This document shows, piece by piece, positions 24,880 to 32,821 of a DNA stretch of 32,821 nucleotides. Source of the stretch: an uncultured Dorea sp. (GTDB lineage Bacteria > Bacillota > Clostridia > Lachnospirales > Lachnospiraceae); the NCBI GenBank assembly GCA_910577685.1, contig CAJTOH010000042.1, positions 1 to 32,821 of the forward strand, read 5' to 3'. Made by a program: the position numbers and the translations under genes. Positions within the stretch are counted from its first letter, which is position 1. Each line of letters opens with the position of its first letter. The notes beneath the pieces were generated by a model. That model ran no database searches. It saw only the letters and a list, made by a program, of their open reading frames with translations, and had not been told where the DNA came from.

Positions 24880-26712
24880 ATGACAAAACAAGCACAAAAA
24901 AAATCAAAGTATAATCTATGGCAGAATACTGGTTTCATGGTACGTCTTGCCTTGAAAATCCATCCCGGCGTCATCTTCATATGTATTACTCTGGCGCTGT
25001 CCATTGCCGGGGGACAGGTAGCGGAGCTATTGTTCACGCCTTCCATCTTACAGAAGCTTGAGACGGGCGCGCCGCTGCCGGAGGTACTGCTCACCATCGG
25101 CTTATTTTGCGGCAGTCTCTTGATTCTTAACGGACTTACCGCTTATTTAAATGAAAATACTCTGTATGGGCGTGTGGAAGTCCGGTCAGAAATCATACGG
25201 CAGATCGGCAGTAAATTAGCCCGCACCTCATACGTCAATCTGCTTGATACGAAATTTATCAGCTTCAGGAGCAAAGCCTATCAAACATGCTCTGCCAATT
25301 CACAGGCGGCAGAGGCAATCTGGGACGTCTGGGTCATGATCCTGACAAACACCATGGGATTTCTGGTCTATCTCCTGCTGCTGTCCGAACTGAATCCGTT
25401 CCTCATTGTAGTCATCATCATTACCACAATGACGGGTTTCTTTTCCAGCAAGCGTCTGAACGAATGGGGATACCGACACAGGGAGGAGGAAGCCGCTTAT
25501 GAAAAACAGATGGACTACATCTGCCAGACAGGCTCCCAGCGCAGTTTTGCCAAAGACATCCGTATCTTCGGGCTGCGCACATGGCTTACAGAAGTATGGG
25601 ACCGCGCTTTTCATCTGTACCAGTCATTCCTTGCCAGACGGGAAAAGGCATACATTTGGGCAAATATCATTGACCTTTTGCTGACCTTGCTCAGAAACGG
25701 TATCGCTTATGCCTATCTGATCGGGCTGACCATAAGAGACGGGCTTCCGGTCTCAAAATTTCTGCTTTACTTCACTGCCGCCACCGGTTTCACTACCTGG
25801 GTTGCGAAAATTCTCGAGCAGTTCACCCAGCTGCACAAGCACAGTCTGGATCTGTCTGCCCTCCGGGAATATCTGGAATGGCCGGAACCCTTCAAGTTCG
25901 AGGATGGGACCGCGCTCCCCCAAAACCCGGACGGATATTACGAGCTTCGTCTGGAGGATGTATCCTTCCGGTATCCCGATACTTCACAGGATATTCTCTC
26001 CCATGTGAACCTGACCATTAAGCCGGGGGAGAAGCTTGCCATCGTCGGCACAAACGGGGCAGGCAAGACGACGCTTGTAAAGCTTGTCTGCGGATTTCTG
26101 GATCCGACCCAAGGCCGTGTTCTTCTGAACGGCGAAGATATCAGGCAGTACAACCGCAGGGATTACTACAGGCTTTTTTCCGCCGTGTTTCAGGAGTTCT
26201 CCGTTCTGGACGCCAGCATTGCGGAAAATGTAGCCCAGCAGGTGGATCACATTGATATAGAAAAAGTCCGAAGGTGTCTCGAATATGCCGGCATGGAAAA
26301 AACCGTAGACGCGCTTCCCGACGCCCTGAATACAAAAATTGGCCGCCAGATCCACGAGGACGGGGTTGAACTGTCCGGAGGACAGATACAAAAACTGATG
26401 CTGGCGCGGGCTTTCTACAAAGACTCCCCTGTCATCGTGCTTGACGAGCCTACCGCCGCCCTTGACCCTATAGCGGAAAATGAGATCTATCTGAAATACA
26501 ATAAAATGACAAAGGGAAAAACAGCCTTGTTCATCTCGCACAGACTTGCCTCGACCCGTTTCTGCGACAGGATTCTATTTCTGGACCAAGGACAGATTGC
26601 AGAAGAAGGCTCCCATGATTCACTGCTTTCACTTGGCGGCAGATATGCTGAATTATTTGAGATACAGAGTCACTATTATAAAGACAGCAAAACAAAAACA
26701 GTTTTGACATAA
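24880..26712 (+). CDS. ABC exporter half-transporter (TMD-NBD), first of a pair
   Basis: The product has 610 residues. Residues 20-330 form a six-helix exporter membrane domain. The nucleotide-binding domain has Walker A GTNGAGKTT, a Q-loop VFQEF, the signature LSGGQ and Walker B VIVLDEPTAALDP, then the H-loop ISHRLA. All residues for ATP hydrolysis are present. ATG 24880 follows GGAGG; the longer frame to 24835 has no ribosome site. It is separated by 19 bp from the second half-transporter, so the two likely make a heterodimer exporting a peptide or lipid. No peptidase C39 domain is present, so it would not itself cleave a leader peptide. Confidence 0.93.
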   Translation: MTKQAQKKSKYNLWQNTGFMVRLALKIHPGVIFICITLALSIAGGQVAELLFTPSILQKLETGAPLPEVLLTIGLFCGSLLILNGLTAYLNENTLYGRVEVRSEIIRQIGSKLARTSYVNLLDTKFISFRSKAYQTCSANSQAAEAIWDVWVMILTNTMGFLVYLLLLSELNPFLIVVIIITTMTGFFSSKRLNEWGYRHREEEAAYEKQMDYICQTGSQRSFAKDIRIFGLRTWLTEVWDRAFHLYQSFLARREKAYIWANIIDLLLTLLRNGIAYAYLIGLTIRDGLPVSKFLLYFTAATGFTTWVAKILEQFTQLHKHSLDLSALREYLEWPEPFKFEDGTALPQNPDGYYELRLEDVSFRYPDTSQDILSHVNLTIKPGEKLAIVGTNGAGKTTLVKLVCGFLDPTQGRVLLNGEDIRQYNRRDYYRLFSAVFQEFSVLDASIAENVAQQVDHIDIEKVRRCLEYAGMEKTVDALPDALNTKIGRQIHEDGVELSGGQIQKLMLARAFYKDSPVIVLDEPTAALDPIAENEIYLKYNKMTKGKTALFISHRLASTRFCDRILFLDQGQIAEEGSHDSLLSLGGRYAELFEIQSHYYKDSKTKTVLT

Positions 26713-26731
26713 ATATAAGGAGATAATGACC

Positions 26732-28606
26732 ATGAGCGACACTAAACTATCCTACAGGGAAGCGATCAAACTGAACTATCGCTCCATCACAGTCTGGCAG
26801 AAATTCTGCCCCGGGCTGTTCTTATCCATCCTGCTATCTTCCGGCTTTGAAGCCCTAAGCCCCTATGTGACCATCTGGCTGTCTGCCCGGATCATCGGCG
26901 AACTGGCAGGAAGGCGTAATCCGCAGGAGCTTCTAAGGCTGGTAATACTTCAGTTAGCTTCGGCGGCAATACTGGCATTAGCAGGGGGAATGGTAAACCG
27001 CTGGAAAAACTATAAACAACATTCTTCCGCCCGCATCTTCGACAAAATCTACATGGAAAAAATGTTTGAAATGGATTATGCGGACATTGACCGGCAGTAC
27101 GTTTTCGACCTGTACTCCCAGATCCGCCAAAATGATCTTGCAAGCTGCTGGGGGCTCCGTTTTACTGTGCTGCATTTCGAAAGATTTGCCACGGCCGCGC
27201 TCCAATGCCTTGGGGGAATCGGCATGACCGTAAGCCTGTTCCTGTCTCCCATCCCCAAAGGCGGCAGCTTTACCTTCTTAAACCACCCTCTCTGCGTAGT
27301 AATGATTGTAACGCTCATGCTAATGGCTGCGGTACTTTCCTCCGTATGCTCCAATCAGTCCAGCCGTTACTGGATCCGTTATGCGCCGAATACGAGGCTT
27401 GGCAACCGTTTCTTTCGTTTCTACGGTATGATAACCGAGTATCGGAAGCGGATGGAAGACTTTCGGATCTATAGCCAGCATGAAAATGTCTACAGCATTT
27501 ACATGAAACGCAACCTTCAATTCACCTCAGATTCTGAAATCGGCAAATGGGCAAAAGGGCCTATGGGGCTGTGGGCGGCTCTCTCCGAGGGTATTTCCGT
27601 ATTGCTGACAGGTATGGCATGCCTCTTCGTGTGCCTGAAATTCCTGGCAGGAGCTTTCGGCATCGACTCCGTGACGCAGTATATTTCCGCCATCAACAGG
27701 CTGTTTCAGGGAATCTCCGAATTTTTGAGATATCTGGCACCTCTGTATGCCAACGGTGAATTTTTAAAAACCTCCTTTGAATTTTTGGATCTTCCCAACA
27801 ACATGTATCAAGGCAGCCTCACCACGGAAAAACGCTCCGACCGGCAGTATGAGATTGAATTCCGCGACGTCTCCTTCCGATATCCCGGCAGCGACCAATA
27901 CGTCTTACGCCATGTGAATCTAAAGTTTAAGGTCGGAAGCCGTCTGGCAGTGGTTGGCATGAACGGATCCGGAAAGACTACCTTTATTAAACTGCTATGC
28001 CGCCTTTATGACCCTTGTGAGGGACAGATTTTGCTGAACGGAATCAACATACGAAAATATCAGTATAATAATTACGTTAATCTCTTCTCCGTTGTCTTCC
28101 AAGATTTTCAGCTATTTGCCCTTCCTTTAGGGGAAAATGTCGCCGGAGCGGCAGACTATGACCATGAATACGCTGAAAAATGCCTTAAGCAGGCAGGATT
28201 TACCGACCGTCTTCCTTCCATGCCGGATGATCTGGACACCTACCTTTATAAAGAAATGAAGGAAACCGGAGTGAACGTCTCCGGCGGGGAAGCGCAGAAG
28301 ATCGCCATCGCAAGGGCGCTTTACAAAGACGCTCCGTTTATCATACTGGACGAGCCTACGGCCGCCTTAGATCCTGTCACAGAGATGGAGATCTACTCTA
28401 AATTTAATGATATTGCAGGCGATAAGACGGCGGTCTACATCAGCCACCGGCTGTCCTCCTGCAAATTCTGCGATGAGATCGCCGTATTTCACGAAGGGGC
28501 AATCGTTCAGAAGGGAACCCATGAAGAACTGGTTTCCAACGAAAATGGAAAATATTATGAATTGTGGCATGCACAGGCGCAATATTATGTGACTGACAAA
28601 GCGTAA
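26732..28606 (+). CDS. ABC exporter half-transporter (TMD-NBD), second of a pair
   Basis: The product has 624 residues with the same order as its neighbour: membrane domain, then Walker A GMNGSGKTT, Q-loop VFQDFQ, signature VSGGE and Walker B FIILDEPTAALDP, and H-loop ISHRLS. The signature has Glu for the usual Gln, a change found in one half of many heterodimeric exporters, so the two ATP sites may differ. The second ATG (26732) is 9 nt after AAGGAG and is preferred to the first at 26726. A terminator hairpin ends the unit at 28638. Confidence 0.93.
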   Translation: MSDTKLSYREAIKLNYRSITVWQKFCPGLFLSILLSSGFEALSPYVTIWLSARIIGELAGRRNPQELLRLVILQLASAAILALAGGMVNRWKNYKQHSSARIFDKIYMEKMFEMDYADIDRQYVFDLYSQIRQNDLASCWGLRFTVLHFERFATAALQCLGGIGMTVSLFLSPIPKGGSFTFLNHPLCVVMIVTLMLMAAVLSSVCSNQSSRYWIRYAPNTRLGNRFFRFYGMITEYRKRMEDFRIYSQHENVYSIYMKRNLQFTSDSEIGKWAKGPMGLWAALSEGISVLLTGMACLFVCLKFLAGAFGIDSVTQYISAINRLFQGISEFLRYLAPLYANGEFLKTSFEFLDLPNNMYQGSLTTEKRSDRQYEIEFRDVSFRYPGSDQYVLRHVNLKFKVGSRLAVVGMNGSGKTTFIKLLCRLYDPCEGQILLNGINIRKYQYNNYVNLFSVVFQDFQLFALPLGENVAGAADYDHEYAEKCLKQAGFTDRLPSMPDDLDTYLYKEMKETGVNVSGGEAQKIAIARALYKDAPFIILDEPTAALDPVTEMEIYSKFNDIAGDKTAVYISHRLSSCKFCDEIAVFHEGAIVQKGTHEELVSNENGKYYELWHAQAQYYVTDKA

Positions 28607-28637
28607 AATACCTGCTGAGACTGTCTTGCCGAAAAAG

Positions 28638-28665
28638 AGGCTGTCTTGCTTTTTGCAACAGCCCC
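28638..28665. terminator. Hairpin between convergent exporter and VOC genes
   Basis: GGCTG and CAGCC with inner TTGC/GCAA pairs enclose a TTTTT loop, with A-rich flanks on the left. It lies 32 nt after the exporter stop and 20 nt from the end of the convergent VOC gene, so it may serve both. Confidence 0.6.
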
Positions 28666-28684
28666 TTACTAATTTTCAACTATA

Positions 28685-29047
28685 TTACATCGGTGTTCCC
28701 ACTTCAATCAGATTACCGTCCAAATCGTAAAAACGGATTACTTTCTGTCCCCAGCTATGTGTCATAATCGGATTAACATATCGAATTGACGGATATAATT
28801 TTTCCAATTTTTCAACAAAGGTTTCTATATCCCGTTCTTCAAAATACAATTCACAGGAATTATTTTCCGGAATAATATCTTTTCCAAGAAACTCTTTCCA
28901 AATTTTTTCATCTTGAAGTACAAGGCCTTCCGTTAAAATCATATTGCCGTCATTGTCAAGAACCATATCAAGGCCAAACAGGTCATGGTAAAACCGCTTT
29001 GATTTTTCAATATCTTTAACGACTATCAGAATATTTTTTAATTTCAT
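28685..29047 (-). CDS. VOC (glyoxalase/bleomycin resistance-like) family protein
   Basis: The product has 120 residues. MKLKNILIVVKDIEKSKRFY and HDLFGLDMV open the first beta-alpha-beta-beta-beta module; the second ends with FYDLDGNLIEVGTP, the usual VOC C-terminus. ELYFEERDIETF is a typical internal segment. VOC proteins bind metal and small molecules; the substrate here is unknown. ATG 29047 is 9 nt after AGGAGG; the longer frame (to 29104) is spurious. It lies downstream of a broken beta-lactamase-fold gene and may share its transcript. Confidence 0.9.
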   Translation of the reverse strand: MKLKNILIVVKDIEKSKRFYHDLFGLDMVLDNDGNMILTEGLVLQDEKIWKEFLGKDIIPENNSCELYFEERDIETFVEKLEKLYPSIRYVNPIMTHSWGQKVIRFYDLDGNLIEVGTPM

Positions 29048-29119
29048 AATGTTTTGCCTCCTAATTAATAAAGAGTTTCCCTTATTTTTCTCATTTCCCT
29101 CCACACATTATCTCCGTAA

Positions 29120-29639
29120 TTACTTACCAAAACAGAAATTATATTTGTCCATCTCATAGTAACCTGTTGATTTCATACCGCATCTATCAAAAATATTCTC
29201 TTTCAGGTATTGGTCAAAATACATTCCTGTAATTTTTTCTATTATCATTGCAAGCAATACATACCCTGAATTATTGTATTGAAATCTTTCACCTCTCGGG
29301 TACGTCATCGGCTTATTTATAAACAGCGGAAGCAAATCGCTGTTATGCCTGATCTTGTAATTGGGATAATCAATCCACAACTCTTCATATTCGTCCATAA
29401 CATTTTCATCAAAATAATCGGGTGCTCCTGACGTATGATTTAAGAGCTGTTTGACCGTAACATTCTTATACTTTACTGGCCGACGCACTTGCGAATTTTG
29501 TTTCCTCCGTGTTGGAAACTTCATTGGGCATATCTTCGAACCCATTTTCTCTTTTATATAAGACTTTACCGTCCTGCACGATATATATGTTTCCCCTGAA
29601 ATTTTTATCGATCATTTCTTTTATATCCTGTCTTAGCAT
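29120..29639 (-). pseudogene. Broken beta-lactamase/serine hydrolase gene
   Basis: ATG 29639 (GGGAGAG upstream) opens a frame MLRQDIKEMIDKNFRGNIYI that reaches the catalytic SxxK region ASASASK and then stops. The second frame resumes at YKNVTVKQLLNHTSG, and includes the YNNSGYVLL motif (YxN). Compared with class C-like beta-lactamases (usually more than 300 residues), some 30 codons are lost between the two, out of frame, and the C-terminal half after the KSTGYYEMDKYNF segment is also lost. The catalytic Ser, Lys and Tyr are still visible but not in one polypeptide. It is inactive unless the two fragments assemble, which is unlikely. Confidence 0.75.
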
Positions 29640-29680
29640 TAACACACTCTCCCACCAGCATCTTCTTTGCCGTTACTTTT

Positions 29681-30418
29681 TTACATAAAATTTGTGAAAG
29701 TATCTGTCCTTGAAACATTGTCAACATGAATATAAATATCCATACATGTAATACCCTCTTTTTCATACACATGTTCAAAACAGGATAAAATACCATCCTT
29801 TGGTTTTTCACAAAACCCGTTTGCCTGTAAAAAATCCAGTATTTTTTTATAGGCAATCGGAATCCGCCCTAAAGACGCCGCAAAAGGATCGTATATTGTA
29901 ATCACCGCATAATCCGCTTCTTTCTGTTCAGCAAATTCCACTCCCGGACAGCTTGTTTCAAAACCTTCCGGCAAAATATAAGCGGCTACATATCCGCGAA
30001 GCCCAAACCGATTCTGCAATTCAGATATGGCGAACGGGAAATCCCATCCTATTCTCATTGCATCCGGCTGAAATTCCAGCAGACCTGACCGTCCGGCCCA
30101 ATTGTCCATATAAAAATTGACGTCATCTTCCGGGTTTGGCGTAAGCATGACATATCGCGCCATCCGGAATCCTTTCACTCTTTTCACTGTAATCTCTGAA
30201 AAAGCTTCGTCGCAAACATTAAGATCCTCTTTCACTAAAACGTCTAATTTGCACGAAAAAACATCGCTTAAGGAAACCAGTTTATTCAATTCCGGGGTAA
30301 TTTCATCTGCTTCCCATTTAGATATTGTCTGACGTGAAACCGACATCATCCCCGCTAACTGTTCTTGTGTAATCTTCTTTTGTTTTCTTAAAAACTGAAT
30401 ATTTTTTCCTAAACTCAT
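29681..30418 (-). CDS. XRE family regulator with GyrI-like ligand-binding domain
   Basis: The product has 245 residues. The N-terminal 65 residues form an XRE helix-turn-helix: IQFLRKQKKITQEQLAGMM then SVSRQTISKWE and PELNKLVSLSDVF. The rest resembles the GyrI-like/AraC-effector small-molecule binding fold (FSEITVKRVKGFRMARY; near the end, DIYIHVD). ATG 30418 with AGGAGG upstream is clear. Such regulators often control neighbouring resistance genes; here the broken beta-lactamase-fold gene lies 42 nt beyond its stop and is probably in the same unit. Confidence 0.88.
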   Translation of the reverse strand: MSLGKNIQFLRKQKKITQEQLAGMMSVSRQTISKWEADEITPELNKLVSLSDVFSCKLDVLVKEDLNVCDEAFSEITVKRVKGFRMARYVMLTPNPEDDVNFYMDNWAGRSGLLEFQPDAMRIGWDFPFAISELQNRFGLRGYVAAYILPEGFETSCPGVEFAEQKEADYAVITIYDPFAASLGRIPIAYKKILDFLQANGFCEKPKDGILSCFEHVYEKEGITCMDIYIHVDNVSRTDTFTNFM

Positions 30419-30564
30419 AGTATTTTCCTCCTAAACCCACATATCGCCGAAGCTATGGATTTATATTACCATAACCGTTAAGGAAAATACACCAACTCAA
30501 AAACGCTATTTTAGAACGAAATGTCAACCGGAGGTTTACATTGCATCAGTCAGATATTAATTGA

Positions 30565-30792
30565 TCATCTGCGTGACAGGAAAAGGCGGAACGCTTGACC
30601 GCTTCTGTCAAATAGTTTTGTAGGCGCTGTCTGAAATGGAGATATCGTATTAACGCCCAATGTATATGCAACATTCTCAACTGCCCTTGTCATAATATGC
30701 GATTTTATCATTTCATATCGAAATACATCATTGCTGTCACTTACATCATAAAATACTACTATATTCATATCAGTTTGCTTTTCATTTTCCAA
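30565..30792 (-). CDS. Possible small hypothetical protein or gene remnant
   Basis: An open frame of 75 codons with only a TTG start and no ribosome binding site. The central part, NIVVFYDVSDSNDVFRYEMI, has a plausible protein-like composition. I know no family for it. It overlaps the end of the coding-like stretch at 30765-30941 in a different frame, so both could be pieces of one decayed gene. Confidence 0.25.
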   Translation of the reverse strand: MENEKQTDMNIVVFYDVSDSNDVFRYEMIKSHIMTRAVENVAYTLGVNTISPFQTAPTKLFDRSGQAFRLFLSRR

Positions 30793-30941
30793 TCGCCGAC
30801 TTGAAATATTCCCTCATCCTTCCCCATCGCAAAATTATCTTTATCCCATCCCCACAAGGCTCTTTTTTTATAACTTTGTCTTTCTTTAAATGGCGAAAAG
30901 AGCGCATCTCTGAAAACAGATGCTTCACCGATTATATAAAT
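30765..30941 (-). pseudogene. Coding-like stretch without a start codon
   Basis: Directly after the TAA of the PPOX-fold gene the same frame continues open for 58 codons and includes RDALFSPFKERQSYKKRAL and GWDKDNFAMGKDEGIF, protein-like rather than random. It has no own start or ribosome site. It could be a truncated gene, or a C-terminal extension cut off by the stop. I do not recognise its family. Confidence 0.3.
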
Positions 30942-31358
30942 TTAAAATTCGTATCTTGTACCATGTGATAGCAATAGTCCATCTGTTAGCTCTACACACA
31001 AAATAATGGTATTTTCATCATCAAAATCATTATGTCCATTGTTAATCCATTCGGCAAAAGCAATTTTCAATTTTTCAGCAATCGCACTATTTTCTTTTTT
31101 CCCAAAATAACCTAAATTAATTCCCTTTCCATGTGCTGTGAACCATTCACCGGCTATTGCAATAACCGGATTGCTTTCTATATGTTTTATCTTGTTTGAA
31201 AGTGCATATGTAATAATATAAAATGCTCCATTTTCATAATAGGCATTTACATATCTCACATAAGGAACTTCCTTTTCTATTGTCGACAATGCAATAATAG
31301 TATCTTTTCCAAAACGCCCAACCATTATCTTTTCAGCTTCTTGATTTAATATTTTCAC
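30942..31358 (-). CDS. Pyridoxamine 5'-phosphate oxidase-fold (flavin split-barrel) family protein
   Basis: The product has 138 residues. It has the split-barrel pattern: KIMVGRFGKDTIIALSTI, then VRYVNAYYENGAFYIITYA and LSNKIKHIESNPVIAIAG. These small proteins bind FMN, F420 or haem and often act as reductases; the activity here is unknown. I chose GTG 31358, which has AAAGGAG 8 nt upstream, because the longer frame to 31409 reads through that ribosome site. It is one of several unrelated small genes in this stretch, all on the minus strand. Confidence 0.82.
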   Translation of the reverse strand: MKILNQEAEKIMVGRFGKDTIIALSTIEKEVPYVRYVNAYYENGAFYIITYALSNKIKHIESNPVIAIAGEWFTAHGKGINLGYFGKKENSAIAEKLKIAFAEWINNGHNDFDDENTIILCVELTDGLLLSHGTRYEF

Positions 31359-31457
31359 AGTTTTGTCTCCTTTACAGCCTGTTCCTTTGATTATACCTCT
31401 TCCACTCACTATTTACTACCTAACTTATAATCTTTCGCTTTTTCGGTACTTTTTCTG

Positions 31458-31928
31458 TTATTTTCGTTCCGGCAGCTCCATCTCATCATTCATTTTTACA
31501 AAACCATATTTTTCGTACAGGGGACGCCCCATAGCGGTTGCTTCCAGAGAAATAGCTGTAATTCCCTTACGCTTGGTATCTCTAATCAGCATATCTAATG
31601 TTTTATATGCAATCCCCTTTCTTCTGTAATCGGGATGCGTATACATATTCATTATATAGGCTTTCTTTCCGCTTGGATTATGGTATGTCGGCATTACCTG
31701 ATAAAAGCTGACGCCGCCGGCACCTACAAAGCAATTTTCATCAAATATCAAATATGCGATATGAGTGCCATCGCAAAGAGCATTTTTGTAATAGTCATAG
31801 GATTGCTTTTCCACTTCACTCATATCGATATCAGCGGGCAATTCATTAGCCGCTCTTAATACTTTTATTCTTGTTTCTGTTAATGTCTCTATATCCTCAC
31901 TCGTGGCTCGTTTATATGTTAAGTTCAA
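31458..31928 (-). CDS. GNAT family N-acetyltransferase
   Basis: The product has 156 residues. The acetyl-CoA binding motif A is MYTHPDYRRKGIAYKTLDML, with the R-x-x-G-x-A form. The preceding strand AYLIFDENCFVGAGGVSF and the late YEKYGFVKM segment are standard. Substrate unknown. I prefer the TTG at 31928, which is 8 nt after GGAGG, to the TTG at 31946, which overlaps that site. An extended -10 promoter lies at 31966. Confidence 0.88.
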   Translation of the reverse strand: MNLTYKRATSEDIETLTETRIKVLRAANELPADIDMSEVEKQSYDYYKNALCDGTHIAYLIFDENCFVGAGGVSFYQVMPTYHNPSGKKAYIMNMYTHPDYRRKGIAYKTLDMLIRDTKRKGITAISLEATAMGRPLYEKYGFVKMNDEMELPERK

Positions 31929-31965
31929 TATCCTATCCTCCGTCAAATATCATTTTTTTGATCTA

Positions 31966-31974
31966 AGTATAGCA
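31966..31974 (-). promoter_or_regulatory. Extended -10 promoter of the GNAT gene
   Basis: On the minus strand TGC precedes TATACT (31966-31971); the -35 region is poor. The start point near 31959 leaves a 30-nt leader to the TTG codon. Confidence 0.45.
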
Positions 31975-32002
31975 CATCATCACACATTTTGAATAAAAAG
32001 TA

Positions 32003-32033
32003 TTGACTTTCACGTAACGTGATACTGTATTCT
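32003..32033 (+). promoter_or_regulatory. Orphan MerR-type promoter with 19-bp spacer
   Basis: On the plus strand TTGACT (32003-32008) and TATTCT (32028-32033) are separated by 19 bp, and the spacer contains a perfect 13-bp dyad TCACGTAACGTGA (32010-32022). This geometry is diagnostic of MerR-family activators. A GAGGAG ribosome-site-like sequence follows at 32041, but no plus-strand ATG or gene follows, and no MerR regulator gene is in the window. Confidence 0.6.
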
Positions 32034-32107
32034 TTTCTTAGAGGAGCAAGCTTCTTCTCCTAACAAGGAACTGGCAATAAACATTAAAAGATTTGCTGCG
32101 TTCACTC

Positions 32108-32737
32108 CTATCTCTCAAAAACAACCAATCCACATTCATAAGGATGGTCGCAGTACACACATTCTTTCTTATTAGTACGATATAACAAGATTTTCAGAAT
32201 AATTAGAAAATCTCCGCCGCCTGAAAGTATCATGAATTCTGCCAAGAAAAACAGCAGTAATTGATTTGTCATCACCGCAATCACTGCCGCTACGCCTCCT
32301 AAAATTAATGTAGGCATAGCAGCTCCTAACAGATATTGCCACTTACCCAACGGTTCCGAGCAAGTACAGTATGGAGAGAAACTACTCCAAATGATCCCAA
32401 AATCAATCGAACGGAAATGACTCTTTGCAAAAATCCCCCATGTGATTCCGTGTATTAACTCGTGCAGAATTGCTAGACATAGAAAAATCAGAAATACTGC
32501 CACTGCAAATACTAAAGAAATTCCCTCTAAATCAAAACCATTCACATTACGGTAGATCAAAAATGTTAAAATCATAAATGGCAGCATACTCAAAATCCCC
32601 AGATAATTCGCTTGCTGAATATTAATAATCATATCCTTTGTCTTATATCCTTTTTGCTGCATTTCCAAGGTTAATTTTTCAAAATACTCTTTACGTTTTA
32701 ACTCCTTTTCCGTTAATTTTCTTTTGTCTTTATCCAT
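32108..32737 (-). CDS. DUF3267 family membrane protein with HExxH motif
   Basis: The product has 209 residues. A charged N-terminal helix (KLTEKELKRKEYFEKLTLEM) precedes about four transmembrane segments. The motif HELIHG near residue 92 is an HExxH-type zinc site at the end of the second segment, as in DUF3267 putative metalloproteases. The late CVYCDHPYECG segment has more cysteines than usual. ATG 32737 follows GGAGAG. The function of DUF3267 proteins is not established. The 370-bp stretch before it holds the orphan promoter. Confidence 0.85.
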   Translation of the reverse strand: MDKDKRKLTEKELKRKEYFEKLTLEMQQKGYKTKDMIINIQQANYLGILSMLPFMILTFLIYRNVNGFDLEGISLVFAVAVFLIFLCLAILHELIHGITWGIFAKSHFRSIDFGIIWSSFSPYCTCSEPLGKWQYLLGAAMPTLILGGVAAVIAVMTNQLLLFFLAEFMILSGGGDFLIILKILLYRTNKKECVYCDHPYECGLVVFER

Positions 32738-32755
32738 AGTTAATTCTCTCCAACT

Positions 32756-32821
32756 CTAGTGTGACAACACATTTACTTTCAGACAAATGACGCAGAATGG
32801 ATTTTCAGACTGCAAGGCGGC
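32756..32821. mobile_element. Second MITE copy, cut by the window edge
   Basis: From CTAGTGTGACAACACATTTAC onward the sequence matches the complement of the right end of the element at 20861-21027 (through GACGCAGAATGG, CAGACTGCAAGGCGGC) almost base for base. It therefore lies in the opposite orientation and continues beyond the window. Confidence 0.8.

Overview
The window looks like a chromosome segment of an anaerobic Clostridia species, most likely Lachnospiraceae. The pointers are a rubrerythrin gene, Agr-type LytTR/GHKL regulatory pairs, a CspB/CspC-like subtilase, strong AGGAGG ribosome binding sites, and a core of moderate GC content interrupted by AT-rich accessory DNA. I name no species.

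Region 1 (1-960): the 5' part of an ABC-2 type ATP-binding gene on the minus strand. It sits behind a strong promoter and a leader of about 420 nt that ends in an intrinsic terminator, so it is probably controlled by attenuation.

Region 2 (961-15115): an AT-rich accessory island made of two defence-like modules. The first is a KilA-N protein followed by a very large STAND NTPase with an N-terminal Cap4/Mrr-like nuclease domain (AVAST-like). That gene is broken by four frameshifts and two stops. The second is an intact two-gene operon: a nitrilase-fold protein with its Glu-Lys-Cys triad, overlapping a Rad50/SMC-like ATPase. An Rpn-family nuclease gene follows. Each module is bounded by a copy of the last codons of the S8 protease gene, which is intact at 15115-16860, and two of the three copies are fused to the same repeat of about 150 bp. 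This suggests stepwise insertion of islands at the 3' end of the protease gene.

Region 3 (15115-21030): core genes. These are the S8 protease, two different arrays of 43-44 bp tandem repeats around a hairpin terminator, rubrerythrin, a family 2 glycosyltransferase, a coiled-coil protein of unknown function and a foldback MITE of 167 bp.

Region 4 (21023-28606): a regulation and export cluster. A minus-strand response regulator and membrane histidine kinase pair diverges from a plus-strand response regulator and soluble GHKL kinase pair. Two ABC exporter half-transporters follow, which probably form a heterodimer. No AgrB or AgrD gene is visible.

Region 5 (28685-32821): a run of small minus-strand accessory genes (VOC protein, broken beta-lactamase-fold gene, XRE/GyrI-like regulator, PPOX-fold protein, GNAT acetyltransferase, DUF3267 membrane protein), an orphan MerR-type promoter, and the start of a second MITE copy at the window edge.
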